From Uliginosibacterium sp036017065 (GTDB lineage Bacteria > Pseudomonadota > Gammaproteobacteria > Burkholderiales > Rhodocyclaceae), in assembly GCF_036017065.1 (NCBI RefSeq), contig NZ_JAYXHR010000003.1:186001-250000 (forward strand): 64,000 bases of DNA, written 5' to 3'. How positions within the stretch are numbered: the stretch's first letter is position 1; each line of letters starts with the position of its first letter. Below, piece after piece: positions 33,978-42,752 of the stretch. Below the pieces are notes generated by a model. It was not told the origin of the DNA. It saw only the letters and a list, made by a program, of their open reading frames with translations, and made no database searches. A program made the translations under genes and the position numbers.

Positions 33978-34493
33978 GTGTTCCCCACCACCCGGCGTCT
34001 TGCGCTCTGCACACTGCTGCTCGCCCTCGCCGGGTGTGCCGGCCTGCAGGGCGTGCCGGGGCTGGGGCCGGACGTCAGCCTGCGTGAAGTCGGCGCGGCC
34101 TCGCCCGAGATCAGGAAGTACAAGCAGCTCACCGTCTTCGTCAGTGGAGCGGCGATGGCCATGCGCTCGTCCGGCTGGTCGGGCACTTCGACCGCGCTGG
34201 AAAAAGCCTTTGTGGCCGATGTGCGCAGCAGTGGTCGCTTCAACGTGGCGGAAGACGGCATGCGCCCGCAGCAACTGGTGGCGCAACTGAACGTCGACAG
34301 CCTGCGCTATGTGGCCAGCGGCAAGCCGGGCGCGCCCACGCTGAAGGTCACGATGACGCTGAAGGATCGCCAGAATGGCCGCGTGCTGGGCACGGTGTCC
34401 GCCAGTGCCGGGGACGGCAAGAGCGAGGGCAGTACCGAAGCTCAGGTCGACGCCGTCGCGTCCGGACTGGCCGACTATCTCGCGGCGCGTTGA
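33978..34493 (+). CDS. DUF4410-like lipoprotein
   Basis: The 171-residue protein opens with a short lipoprotein signal (RLALCTLLLALAGC, lipid Cys at residue 20). The mature part contains KYKQLTVFVSG, SSGRFNVAED and SLRYVASG, compatible with DUF4410-type periplasmic proteins, though this placement is tentative. It is inserted between ybaB and recR, where most relatives have no gene, and is probably read with them. Its function is unknown. Confidence 0.65.
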   Translation: MFPTTRRLALCTLLLALAGCAGLQGVPGLGPDVSLREVGAASPEIRKYKQLTVFVSGAAMAMRSSGWSGTSTALEKAFVADVRSSGRFNVAEDGMRPQQLVAQLNVDSLRYVASGKPGAPTLKVTMTLKDRQNGRVLGTVSASAGDGKSEGSTEAQVDAVASGLADYLAAR

Positions 34494-34544
34494 GCGCTGC
34501 ACCCTTCGTCCCATTCCTGGTCACATCTCTTCCCCTCTGATTCC

Positions 34545-35135
34545 ATGAGCATGCCGCTGGATTCCCTCATCGCCGCGCTGCGGGCCCTGCCCGGCGTCGG
34601 CCCGAAGTCGGCCCAGCGCATGGCTTACCACCTGTTGCAGCGCGACCGCGGCGGCGCGCAGCGGCTGGCGCAGGCACTCGCCGACGCGCTGCTGAAGGTG
34701 CGCCATTGCCGCCGTTGCAATACCTTCACCGAAGAGGACGTCTGCGCGCTGTGTGCCAATCCGCGCCGTGACGCCACGCAGCTCTGCGTGGTGGAGATGC
34801 CCTCCGACCTGTCGATCATGGAGCAGACCCAGAGCTACACGGGCCTGTACTACGTGCTGATGGGCCGCGTGTCGCCGCTGGATGGCATCGGCGCGCGCGA
34901 GCTCGGCTTCGACAAGCTGCTGGCCCGCGCCACGGACGACGTGGTGAGCGAAGTGATCCTCGCCACCAACTTCACCAACGAGGGTGAGGCCACTGCGCAC
35001 TATGTCGGCGAGATGCTGCGTGCCCGCGGCCTCAAGGTGAGCCGCATCGCGCGCGGCGTGCCGGTGGGCGGCGAGCTGGAGCACGTCGACCTGGGCACCA
35101 TCGCCCAGGCCATGGTCGAGCGCCGCGGCCTCTGA
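34545..35135 (+). CDS. recR: Recombination protein RecR
   Basis: RecR, with RecO and RecF, loads RecA on gapped DNA. The 196-residue protein has the helix-hairpin-helix LPGVGPKSAQRMAYHLL, the zinc site C55, C58, C67, C70 and a Toprim domain (CVVEMPSDLSIMEQT, then YYVLMGRVSPLDGIG). Length is standard. It closes the dnaX-ybaB-recR series, a common bacterial arrangement. Confidence 0.97.
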   Translation: MSMPLDSLIAALRALPGVGPKSAQRMAYHLLQRDRGGAQRLAQALADALLKVRHCRRCNTFTEEDVCALCANPRRDATQLCVVEMPSDLSIMEQTQSYTGLYYVLMGRVSPLDGIGARELGFDKLLARATDDVVSEVILATNFTNEGEATAHYVGEMLRARGLKVSRIARGVPVGGELEHVDLGTIAQAMVERRGL

Positions 35136-35155
35136 GAAGGCGTCACAACCCGCTT

Positions 35156-35238
35156 GTGGCGTCGTTGCGTCGCCTTGCCGTATTTGCATGCACCGTCGGT
35201 GTCGGTGTGCCTGGGCCGGAACCGTTCTGTGAAAGTTT
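35156..35238 (+). repeat. Intergenic repeat, copy B (degenerate)
   Basis: GTGGCGTCGTTGCG...CTTGCCGTA...GCCGGAACCG aligns over about 83 bases, with equal length, to the element at 37195-37277. It lies between recR and the ABC exporter. It lacks the perfect outer inverted repeats of copy A. Confidence 0.6.
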
Positions 35239-35403
35239 CCAGAGCCGGATTCGCAGAATGCATCGTGTCCCCGCCTTCGTCGTGCCGACAAAGACTTGTC
35301 ATCCGAATCGGAGGATAATCGTTTGACTCTGTAGCACCCCCGCGCGCAGTACCTTGCCAGGCCGACCTCACCGGCTTTCCGGCATGCCTCCACAGAGACC
35401 TCC

Positions 35404-37176
35404 ATGACCGCCGCAAACCGCACCGACAGCAAGTTCACCTTCCTCGATCTGCCCCGCGCCATCTGGTTCTTCCTGGCGGAGGAACGCTGGAAGTTCCTGG
35501 GCTTCCTCGGCGTGCTGATCATGGTGCTGTTCTACAACATGGTGCCGCCGCTGATCATCGGCAAGATCGCCGACTTCCTGGTGCGCCAGGGGCAGGGCGA
35601 GGGGCAACCGCTGGCGCAGCTTTACACACTGATCGGCGTGCTGGTGGTGAGCTTCGTGGTGGTGTCCATCGTGCGCCTGTCGTCCAAGCGCATGCTCGGC
35701 AAGATCAGCCTCAACGCGCGCTACCGCGCCAAGGTGTGGGGCTTCGAGCGCCTGCTGGATTCCTCGCTGGCCTGGCACCAGACCGAGAGCACCGGCAACA
35801 AGGCGCAACGCGTGCTGACCGGCAGCGAGTCGATCCGCGAATGGACCGGCGACCTCATCAACAACATCTTCCCGGCGCTGACCGCCTTCATCGGTTCGGC
35901 CATCGCCTGCATGTACCTGCACCCGGCCTTCGGGTTGTTCTTCGTGTATTACCTCGGCGGCCTGCTGGGCGTGGAGTTCTTCTTCGACCACCGCATCTCG
36001 AAGATATCCGACCGCATCAACAAGTCCATCGAGAACGCCAGCGGTACTTTCGTGGAGAGCGCGTCCAACATCCTCGCCGTGAAGGCCATGGGTGCCGCCG
36101 GTGGCATGGCTGGCACGGTGGCGGCGCGTGAGGAGATGGCGCGCACCCTGGCCTACGAGCGCCTGCGCCTGACCAACACCAAGTGGATGTGCTTCCAGAT
36201 CCACAACGGCATCGCCTGGGGCATCTACATCCTGGCCATCGCCTACATGGTGCTGCACGACGTGCTGGCCGTCGGCTTCGTGCTGACCTACGCGACCTAC
36301 TACAACCAGTTGCGCGAATCGGCCACGCAGTTCACCGACCAGATCCAGATGATGATCGAGCGCAAGAGCAACCTCGGTCGCATGATGCCGATCTTCTGGC
36401 AGGACAACCGCCTGCATTCCGGCGATGCGCCGTTCCCGACGGACTGGGACGGCATCCATGCCGAGGACGCGCGCTTCCGCTACGGCGGCGACGCAGCCGG
36501 CGAAGTGGGGCCGTTCAACTTCGACATCCGTCGTGGCGAGAAGATCGGCGTGGCCGGTCACTCCGGCTCCGGCAAGAGCACCCTCATCAAGCTGATGTTG
36601 GGCCTGTACCACATCGAGAAGGGCGTGCTGCGCGTCGGCGCGACACCGGTCAGCGACATCCGCCACGAGGCACTCACCGGCAACGTCGCGGTGGTGCTGC
36701 AGGAAACCGAGATGTTCAACTTCTCGCTGAAGGAGAACCTCACGATGATGCGCGACGTGGAGCCGTCACTGCTGGCCAAGGCGCTGCGTATCGCCTGCCT
36801 GGAGGACGTGGTGGCGCGCCTGCCGGACGGACTGGAGACGGTCGTCGGCGAGAAGGGCCACTCCCTGTCGGGTGGCGAGCGTCAGCGCGTGGGCATCGCC
36901 CGCGCCATCTGCCGCAATGCGCCCATCATGCTGCTGGACGAAGCGACTTCCGCACTGGACTCCACCACCGAGCAGAAGGTCATGGAAGGCCTGATGCACG
37001 AGTTCGCCGAAGACCGCACGATGATCATCGTCGCGCACCGCATCAGCACATTGAAGGAAGTGGATCGCGTGTTCGTCTTCGAGCGCGGCCTGCTGGTGGA
37101 AGAGGGCAGCTTCGACGCGCTGGCGGCGGACCCGGCGACGCGCTTTGGCCAGATGTACGCGATCCAGGCGGCGTGA
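35404..37176 (+). CDS. ABC exporter, fused membrane and ATPase domains
   Basis: The 590-residue half-transporter has six helices in residues 25-310 and an ATPase domain from about 350: Walker A GHSGSGKST, the signature LSGGERQR, Walker B IMLLDEATSALD and switch VAHRIST. It works as a dimer exporting lipids, peptides or drugs from the inner membrane. The protein lacks a peptidase or other extra domain, so the cargo is unknown. It is transcribed alone and flanked on both sides by copies of the same intergenic repeat. Confidence 0.9.
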   Translation: MTAANRTDSKFTFLDLPRAIWFFLAEERWKFLGFLGVLIMVLFYNMVPPLIIGKIADFLVRQGQGEGQPLAQLYTLIGVLVVSFVVVSIVRLSSKRMLGKISLNARYRAKVWGFERLLDSSLAWHQTESTGNKAQRVLTGSESIREWTGDLINNIFPALTAFIGSAIACMYLHPAFGLFFVYYLGGLLGVEFFFDHRISKISDRINKSIENASGTFVESASNILAVKAMGAAGGMAGTVAAREEMARTLAYERLRLTNTKWMCFQIHNGIAWGIYILAIAYMVLHDVLAVGFVLTYATYYNQLRESATQFTDQIQMMIERKSNLGRMMPIFWQDNRLHSGDAPFPTDWDGIHAEDARFRYGGDAAGEVGPFNFDIRRGEKIGVAGHSGSGKSTLIKLMLGLYHIEKGVLRVGATPVSDIRHEALTGNVAVVLQETEMFNFSLKENLTMMRDVEPSLLAKALRIACLEDVVARLPDGLETVVGEKGHSLSGGERQRVGIARAICRNAPIMLLDEATSALDSTTEQKVMEGLMHEFAEDRTMIIVAHRISTLKEVDRVFVFERGLLVEEGSFDALAADPATRFGQMYAIQAA

Positions 37177-37177
37177 C

Positions 37178-37284
37178 ACGCGGCAGAAATGATTCTGGCG
37201 TCGTTGCGCCGGCTTGCCGTACCAGCGCGTACTGTCTGCGGCGGCGCGCCTAGCCAGAACCGCTTCGCTTCATTTCTGCCGCGT
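37178..37284 (+). repeat. Palindromic intergenic repeat, copy A
   Basis: Perfect 15-base inverted arms ACGCGGCAGAAATGA (37178-37192) and TCATTTCTGCCGCGT (37270-37284) enclose TTCTGGC and GCCAGAA, which pair further inside. The centre shares GCGTCGTTGCG and CTTGCCGTA with copy B at 35156. This is a REP/MITE-like family; it may also form a terminator-like hairpin after the exporter gene. Confidence 0.75.
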
Positions 37285-37337
37285 TTCAGTCGCGCGAGCG
37301 CCAGCGGTCCCCGCCCGCCCGAAGGAGATTCATCCTC

Positions 37338-37898
37338 ATGGGAATCCTGACCTTCAGCCTCAACCTCACCCTGGACGGTTGCGTCGACCACCAGGAAGGA
37401 ATCGCCGACGACGAGACGCACGCCTTCTTCACCGGGCTCATGGATGCGCACGGGGCGATGCTGTGGGGCCGCGTCACCTACGAGATGATGGAGGACTACT
37501 GGCCGGCGGTCGCCCGCGGCGACGTGGAGGCGCCGGCAGCAGTGCGCGAGTGGGCGGTCAGGCTGGAGTCCAAGCCGAAGTACGTGGTGTCCTCGACGCG
37601 AAAAGACTTCCCCTGGACCAACAGCCACCACATCGCCGGTGATCTGCGTGCGGGCGTGCAGCGGCTCAAGGACGCGACCCCGGCCGGCGTGCTCCTCGGT
37701 AGCGGCAAGCTCGCGACCGAGCTGGACCGGCTGGATCTGATCGACGAGTACAGGTTCCTGGTCCACCCCAGGATCGCCGGCCACGGCCCGACGCTGTACG
37801 AGAGCGGGCTACCCGGCACGCGAAGGCTCGAACTGGTCTCGGCGAGGCCACTCGGCAACGGCGCCGTGGTCATGCACTACCGGCGCGGGCGGGGCTGA
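37338..37898 (+). CDS. Dihydrofolate-reductase / RibD C-terminal family protein
   Basis: The 186-residue protein starts LTFSLNLTLDGCVD and has MLWGRVTYEMMEDYWP and VVSSTRKDFPW, the pattern of small stand-alone RibD-C proteins. The family fold is that of dihydrofolate reductase, binding NADPH; members seldom have a defined substrate. GAAGGAG lies 13 bases before the ATG. It is transcribed alone and convergent with truC. Confidence 0.85.
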   Translation: MGILTFSLNLTLDGCVDHQEGIADDETHAFFTGLMDAHGAMLWGRVTYEMMEDYWPAVARGDVEAPAAVREWAVRLESKPKYVVSSTRKDFPWTNSHHIAGDLRAGVQRLKDATPAGVLLGSGKLATELDRLDLIDEYRFLVHPRIAGHGPTLYESGLPGTRRLELVSARPLGNGAVVMHYRRGRG

Positions 37899-37927
37899 CC
37901 CGCTCGCAGCGGACGCTCCGCTGCGCG

Positions 37928-37953
37928 GCCCCTCTGTGCAGCCCCTCTGTGCA
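37928..37953 (+). repeat. 13-bp direct repeat between the RibD-C gene and truC
   Basis: GCCCCTCTGTGCA occurs twice in direct succession, in the convergent gap. No function is apparent. Confidence 0.7.
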
Positions 37954-37987
37954 GCGCCTCGTTTTCCTTCGCGCCTGCCACGACGGG

Positions 37988-38707
37988 TCAGGCGCGTCCC
38001 AGGTCCATCGCTTCACACACGCGCCGGAAATCTCCGGCAGGCGGACAGTCGATCACCAGTTCCCCGACCTCGTGCGGATGCCGCAGGCGTAGTTGCGTGC
38101 ATGCCAGCATGAGGCGACGTTCGCCACTCAGCGCCGCGATGGCGCGGTTGTGCATGCCCTTGCCGTAGGTGGCGTCGCCGACGATCGGATGTGCGATGTG
38201 CTTGAGGTGGCGGCGCAACTGGTGACGTCGTCCGGTCACCGGCGTCAGCGACAGCAGCGCGTAGCGGCTGGTCGGGTAGCGGTCGATGGCCAGCGGCAGC
38301 TCACAGCGGGCAAGGCTGCGGTAACGGGTCTGCGCAGGTTGCGGCGTTTCGTTGGCGGAAACCGGGCGCTGTTCCGCAGTGTCGCGGATGCGTGCAAGGG
38401 GATGGTCGATGAAGCCTTCGTCGGCCGGCCAGCCGCGCACCACGGCGACGTACTCCTTGCCGACCGAGCCTTCTTCGAACTGTGCCGCGCAGGCTGCCAG
38501 CGTCTGCACGTCCAGCGCGAACAGCAGCACGCCGGAGGTGCCACGGTCCAGCCGATGCACCGGCCAGACCGGCTGGCCGATCTGGTCGCGCAGCAACTGC
38601 ACGGCGAAGCGCGTTTCGTGGCGGTCCAGCTCGCTGCGGTGGACCAGCAGGCCGGCGGGCTTGTGGATGGCGACGAGATGCGGATCGCGATGGAGCACTT
38701 CCAGCAT
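37988..38707 (-). CDS. truC: tRNA pseudouridine(65) synthase TruC
   Basis: The 239-residue enzyme belongs to the RluA family: HKPAGLLVHRS, the catalytic loop HRLDRGTSG with Asp54, and GRRHQLRRHLKHIAHPIVGD. Short length without an S4 domain and these motifs match TruC, which isomerises U65 in some tRNAs. It is cytoplasmic and transcribed alone. Confidence 0.88.
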   Translation of the reverse strand: MLEVLHRDPHLVAIHKPAGLLVHRSELDRHETRFAVQLLRDQIGQPVWPVHRLDRGTSGVLLFALDVQTLAACAAQFEEGSVGKEYVAVVRGWPADEGFIDHPLARIRDTAEQRPVSANETPQPAQTRYRSLARCELPLAIDRYPTSRYALLSLTPVTGRRHQLRRHLKHIAHPIVGDATYGKGMHNRAIAALSGERRLMLACTQLRLRHPHEVGELVIDCPPAGDFRRVCEAMDLGRA

Positions 38708-38847
38708 GGGCGCAGCGAAGATGGACGGCGGGGCGGGGCTGCGATTCTACGCGCAGGCCGGGCTGTCCCATGAGGACCGTCCCCGCATGCCGTCCCGTTG
38801 CTGGCGGCCGCTGCGGGAGGGCTTCCCGCGTCGCGATGAGCCCGCGT

Positions 38848-39273
38848 TCAACCGCCCAGCAGGCGCAGCAACCAGGCGGGCGGTTCGATGCTGTCGAGCT
38901 GGTTCTTCAGCGTCAGCCCCAGTTCGGTGTCGCCCTCGATGCGCAGGCGGCGCTGGAAGAACAGGGTGTCCGGGTCTTCGCGCCGGGTCAGCAAGGCCAG
39001 CAGGTTGGCGGCGGTGGCGCGGAAGCAGACGTCGCCCTCGCTGCCTGCCGGCCGGAAACTGCCTTGCTGCACGCGAATGCTGGCGCTGGCGCCGAGGTCT
39101 TCCACCACCACGCGCAGGCTGCGGCCTTCCAGGTAGTCCAGGTCGATATCCAGCGCGCCTTGTCGGCGTGCCAAGGTGAGGGCGAGGCACAGCGCGACCG
39201 ACAGCGGCTGCTGCGGCAGTCGCGTGCCGATGCGGGCCAGCACGGCGGGGAAACGGAAATCAGCAGGGAGCAT
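38848..39273 (-). CDS. ubiT: UbiT, SCP2-type lipid-binding accessory protein for anaerobic ubiquinone synthesis
   Basis: UbiT binds isoprenoid quinone intermediates and is needed to make ubiquinone without oxygen. The 141-residue protein is an SCP2 domain with a hydrophobic core (LDIDLDYLEGRSLRVVVED, VCFRATAANLLALLTRREDPDTLFFQRRLRIEGDTELG). It starts 14 bases inside the end of ubiV, so the two are coupled, and it is the third gene of the ubiU-ubiV-ubiT operon. Confidence 0.88.
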   Translation of the reverse strand: MLPADFRFPAVLARIGTRLPQQPLSVALCLALTLARRQGALDIDLDYLEGRSLRVVVEDLGASASIRVQQGSFRPAGSEGDVCFRATAANLLALLTRREDPDTLFFQRRLRIEGDTELGLTLKNQLDSIEPPAWLLRLLGG

Positions 39274-40192
39274 GGAATTCTCCGGTCAGGGCGCCACGCG
39301 ATGCCTCGCGCAGCAGCTGGATGCCAGGCTGACCATGCCAGTAGCCGTCGCACAACGCCGTCGGCGCGAGATCGGCCAGCGCCGCCAGCGCCACCTCCTC
39401 GCCATCGAGCGCGGCGCGGTGCAGGGCCACGATGCGCTGGGTGTGCACCGACTGCGGGCTGATGCGCAGGGCGCTGACGCCGAGTGCGGCCAGCGATGCA
39501 TGCTGCGGCAGCAGGCACTGGGTGGCGGCCGACTGCGTCTGGATGCCGTTGATGACCAGGAAGGGCGTGTCCTCGCGTGTGCGCAGCGTCATGCCGTCGG
39601 GATCCTCCAGGCAGCGGAAGCGGCAGTCGTCCTTCTTCAGGTTGTGGTGGCGTGCCGTGAAGCAGCGCGACGAAAAGGCCAGCGGCAGCCGGCCCCAGGC
39701 GAACACCTCGGTGTGCACCGGCGGTGCGCCCAGCTGCGCGTACTCGTTCAGCAGGGTGGCCAGCGCGCGGCCGGACATCTCCAGCGGCGGCATCCAGCGC
39801 ACGGCGCCCAGCTCGGCGAACATCGCCAGCGTGCTGGCGTTGTAGATGTTGAGGTGCGGTCCGGCCATCCAGCGGCCGCCGCGCAGCAGGCGTACGGCCG
39901 ACAGGTCGTTGGCCTCGACGAGGAAGCGGCCGTTGCCGGTGATGCGGCGCAGGGTGCGCAGCTCGCTCTCCGACTCCAGCAGTGCCTGGCAGGACATCAC
40001 GACTTCCTTGCCGGCGTCGGCGAGATCACGCGCCATCGCCAGCCAGTCGTCGGTGCGCAACTGGTGACGGCGGCTGCAGACCACCTCGCCGAGATGCACG
40101 GTGTCCACCGGCCACTCCATCGCGTCGGCGTAGAAGGCCTGGACATGCTCGCGCGGCCAGAAGTAGAGCAGGGGGCCAAGGGAGAGCTTCAT
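39260..40192 (-). CDS. ubiV: UbiV, Fe-S subunit of the oxygen-independent hydroxylase
   Basis: UbiU and UbiV form a heterodimer that hydroxylates the quinone ring using prephenate instead of O2. The 310-residue U32-family protein keeps the four cluster cysteines C39, C177, C190 and C194; the last three have the spacing of E. coli UbiV (13, then 4). Other marks are LSLGPLLYFWPRE and HLGEVVCSRRH. The start at 40192 is preferred; an ATG at 40204 would add four residues, and neither has a strong ribosome site. Confidence 0.93.
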   Translation of the reverse strand: MKLSLGPLLYFWPREHVQAFYADAMEWPVDTVHLGEVVCSRRHQLRTDDWLAMARDLADAGKEVVMSCQALLESESELRTLRRITGNGRFLVEANDLSAVRLLRGGRWMAGPHLNIYNASTLAMFAELGAVRWMPPLEMSGRALATLLNEYAQLGAPPVHTEVFAWGRLPLAFSSRCFTARHHNLKKDDCRFRCLEDPDGMTLRTREDTPFLVINGIQTQSAATQCLLPQHASLAALGVSALRISPQSVHTQRIVALHRAALDGEEVALAALADLAPTALCDGYWHGQPGIQLLREASRGALTGEFHAPC

Positions 40193-40226
40193 GTTCGATG
40201 CCATATCGGGTGCCGTCCGCGCGGCT

Positions 40227-41264
40227 TCACTTCCACGGGCGCGAGTACGCGCCCAGCGTGACCTGCTGCCCTTCGGACAGTTTTCCCAGTGCCTGCTGCC
40301 AGGCCGGCTGCACGTGGAAGCGCTGCGGTTGCGCGCAGGCATGGTCCAGCGCCTCGCGCAGCACGCGGGTCACCTCGCGCACGTAGGCGGGGCTGCGCTG
40401 GCGGCCCTCGACCTTGATGGCGGCCACGCCGATGCGCAGCAGCTCCGGCAGCATGCCCACCACGTTGAGGCTGGTCGGTTCCTCCAGCGCGTAGTAGGTG
40501 TCCTCGCCGACGGCGAAGCGCCCTTTGCACAGCGTGGGGTAGCCGGCATTTTCCTCGGGGGCGTAGCGATCGATGAGGATGCCCGCCAGCCGCGCCTCGG
40601 TGCCCTGCTCGGTCTCGTGCCAGCGCACCGCGCGCGCCGGGGAGCACACGCCCGCGCCGTTGGGCGAATCGCCGGTGGCGTAGCTGGACAGCTGGCAGCG
40701 GCCTTCCACCATCACGCACAGGCTGCCGAAGCCGAAGACCTCGATCTCCACGCTGGTGTGCTGGATGACGTGTTCCACCTGAGCCAGGGTCAGCACCCGT
40801 GGCAGCACCGCACGGCTGATGCCGAAGGCCTCGCGGCAGAACTCGATGGCCTCATAGCTGGTGGCGGAGCCCTGCACCGACAGGTGGCGCCGCATGTGCG
40901 GATGGGTCTTCGCCGCGTACCGCAGCAGCCCGGGGTCGGCGAGGATCACCGCGTCGACGCCGATGTCGGCCGCCGTGTCGATGGCCGCACGCCAGCGGGC
41001 CTCGTGGCCGGGCTGGGGGTGGGTGTTGATGGCCATCAGCAGCTTGCGGCCATTGCGGAGCGTGAATTGGGCGGCTTCCCTGGCGCTGGCCAGGTCGAAG
41101 TTCATGCCGCCGAAGTTGCGCGCGTTGGTCTCGTCCTTGAGACCGATGTACACCGTGTCGGCACCGGCCTCGACGGCTGCGCGCAGCGCCGGCAGGCTGC
41201 CGGCCGGGCAGACCAGCTCGGGGCGGCGCGAGGCGCCGCTTGCAGGGGTGGCGTGATCGCTCAT
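40227..41264 (-). CDS. ubiU: UbiU, Fe-S subunit of the oxygen-independent hydroxylase
   Basis: UbiU is the partner of UbiV. The 345-residue U32 protein keeps cluster cysteines C183, C190, C207 and C246; their spacing (7, 17, 39) equals that of E. coli UbiU. RPELVCPAGSLPALRAAVEAG opens the TIM barrel. It is first in the operon with ubiV (34 bases on) and ubiT. A candidate FNR box lies about 36 bases before its ATG, fitting anaerobic induction. Confidence 0.94.
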   Translation of the reverse strand: MSDHATPASGASRRPELVCPAGSLPALRAAVEAGADTVYIGLKDETNARNFGGMNFDLASAREAAQFTLRNGRKLLMAINTHPQPGHEARWRAAIDTAADIGVDAVILADPGLLRYAAKTHPHMRRHLSVQGSATSYEAIEFCREAFGISRAVLPRVLTLAQVEHVIQHTSVEIEVFGFGSLCVMVEGRCQLSSYATGDSPNGAGVCSPARAVRWHETEQGTEARLAGILIDRYAPEENAGYPTLCKGRFAVGEDTYYALEEPTSLNVVGMLPELLRIGVAAIKVEGRQRSPAYVREVTRVLREALDHACAQPQRFHVQPAWQQALGKLSEGQQVTLGAYSRPWK

Positions 41265-41299
41265 GCCGCGCAGTCTAGGCGGCGGGCTGTGGCCGGTTC

Positions 41300-41313
41300 T
41301 TGCCCTGCATCAA
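41300..41313 (-). promoter_or_regulatory. Candidate FNR/ANR box before ubiUVT
   Basis: TTGCC-CTGC-ATCAA has a perfect right half of the TTGAT-N4-ATCAA consensus and keeps three of five bases on the left. It sits 36-49 bases upstream of ubiU. Regulation by an oxygen-sensing CRP/FNR protein would suit the pathway; the imperfect half lowers confidence. Confidence 0.4.
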
Positions 41314-41505
41314 GTTGGCGGCCGCGGCGCCGTAAAAATGGACATCCGTGCTGCAGGACAGCATGTGAGCTTCGTCAAGCCGGGCCGCCGCAGGAACGGG
41401 CCGCCGGTGCACTTGTCGTACAATTAGCCCCTGCGGCAGCCCACGGGAAGGGCGCGCGGCACGACGAACATACATACATAGATCATCCCGAGAGGACTCT
41501 CCAAA

Positions 41506-42669
41506 ATGGCAAAAGGCGACATCGTCCAGCTCAAGTTCGAGGACTTCAAGGACCCGTCGACCGGTGCACGCGTCACGCGACTGACCCCCACCGACGTGAC
41601 CTGTCATCGCAACTATTTCTACCAGAAGTGCTTCACCAACGACGGCAGCAAGCTGTTGTTCGGTGCGCTCTTCGACAACGAGAGCTGGAACTGCTACCTG
41701 CTGGATCTGAAGACCCAGCAGGCCCGCCAGCTCACCGACGGCCCGGGCAAGATCGACAACACCTTCGGCTGCTTCCTGTCGCCGGATGACAAGTGGCTGT
41801 ACTACACCAAGGCCGGCCGGGAACTGCGCCGTGTCGACCTGGCGAGCCTGGAAGAGCACGTGATCTACACCGTGCCCGCCGGCTTCAAGGGCTACGGCAC
41901 CTGGGTGGCCAACTCCGAATGCACCAAGCTGGTGGGTATCGAAGTCGTCGACGGCGACCTGATGCCGCTGACCAGCTGGGAACAGTTTGCCGAGCAGTAC
42001 CACCGCAATCCGCGCTGCCGCCTGATCGTCATCGACATCGCTTCCGGCACCAGCAAGGTCATCTACCAGCAGGCCAAGTGGATGGGCCACCCGCTGTACC
42101 GCCCCTTCGACGACAACACCGTGGCCTTCTGCCACGAAGGCCCGCACGACCTGGTCGATGCCCGCATGTGGCTGATCGACGAAGACGGCAGCAACGTCCG
42201 CAAGGTGAAGGAACACGAGGAAGGCGAGAGCTGCACCCACGAGTTCTTCGTGCCGGACGGCTCGAAGATGATGTACGTGTCGTACAAGAAGGGCAGCACC
42301 GAACGCTGGATCTGCGCCGCCGACCCGGTGACGCTGGAGAACGAAGCGCTGCTGACCATGCCGCCGTGCTCGCACCTGTACAGCAACTACAACGGCACCC
42401 TGGCCGTCGGTGACGGCTGCGACACCCCGCCGGACGTGCAGGACACGGCAGCGCACACCCACGAGAACGATCCCTTCATGTACCTGTTCGACCTCAAGAA
42501 CAAGACGACGAAGAAGATCTGCGAACACCGCACCTCGTGGAAGGTCTACCGCAATGACCGCCAGGTGACGCACCCGCACCCGTCCTTCACACCGGACGAC
42601 AAGCGCGTGCTGTTCACTTCCGACTTCGAAGGCGAGCCGGCGATCTACCTCGCCGATTTGCCTGCCTGA
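41506..42669 (+). CDS. ogl: Oligogalacturonate lyase (PL22)
   Basis: Ogl cleaves unsaturated or saturated digalacturonate from pectin in the cytoplasm. The 387-residue seven-bladed propeller agrees with known Ogl proteins along its length (TRLTPTDVTCHRNYFYQKCF, FCHEGPHDLVDARMW, VKEHEEGESCTHEFF). The metal ligands H290, Q353, H356 and H358 and H245 are kept, each offset by three from the numbering I recall for the Yersinia enzyme. No signal peptide is present. It stands alone: no kduI, kduD, pectinase or kdgR gene is nearby. GAGAGGAC is the probable RBS; a strong terminator follows. Confidence 0.95.
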   Translation: MAKGDIVQLKFEDFKDPSTGARVTRLTPTDVTCHRNYFYQKCFTNDGSKLLFGALFDNESWNCYLLDLKTQQARQLTDGPGKIDNTFGCFLSPDDKWLYYTKAGRELRRVDLASLEEHVIYTVPAGFKGYGTWVANSECTKLVGIEVVDGDLMPLTSWEQFAEQYHRNPRCRLIVIDIASGTSKVIYQQAKWMGHPLYRPFDDNTVAFCHEGPHDLVDARMWLIDEDGSNVRKVKEHEEGESCTHEFFVPDGSKMMYVSYKKGSTERWICAADPVTLENEALLTMPPCSHLYSNYNGTLAVGDGCDTPPDVQDTAAHTHENDPFMYLFDLKNKTTKKICEHRTSWKVYRNDRQVTHPHPSFTPDDKRVLFTSDFEGEPAIYLADLPA

Positions 42670-42688
42670 GTTCGGGGTGCTGTAATGC

Positions 42689-42719
42689 AAAAGCGGGCTG
42701 CGGCCCGCTTTTCTTTTTT
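42689..42719 (+). terminator. Rho-independent terminator of ogl
   Basis: AAAAGCGGGC pairs perfectly with GCCCGCTTTT around a TGCG loop, followed by CTTTTTT. It lies 19 bases after the stop. Confidence 0.93.
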
Positions 42720-42752
42720 GTCGTACTTACTGTTTCGCCGAAGGAGCCCGTC

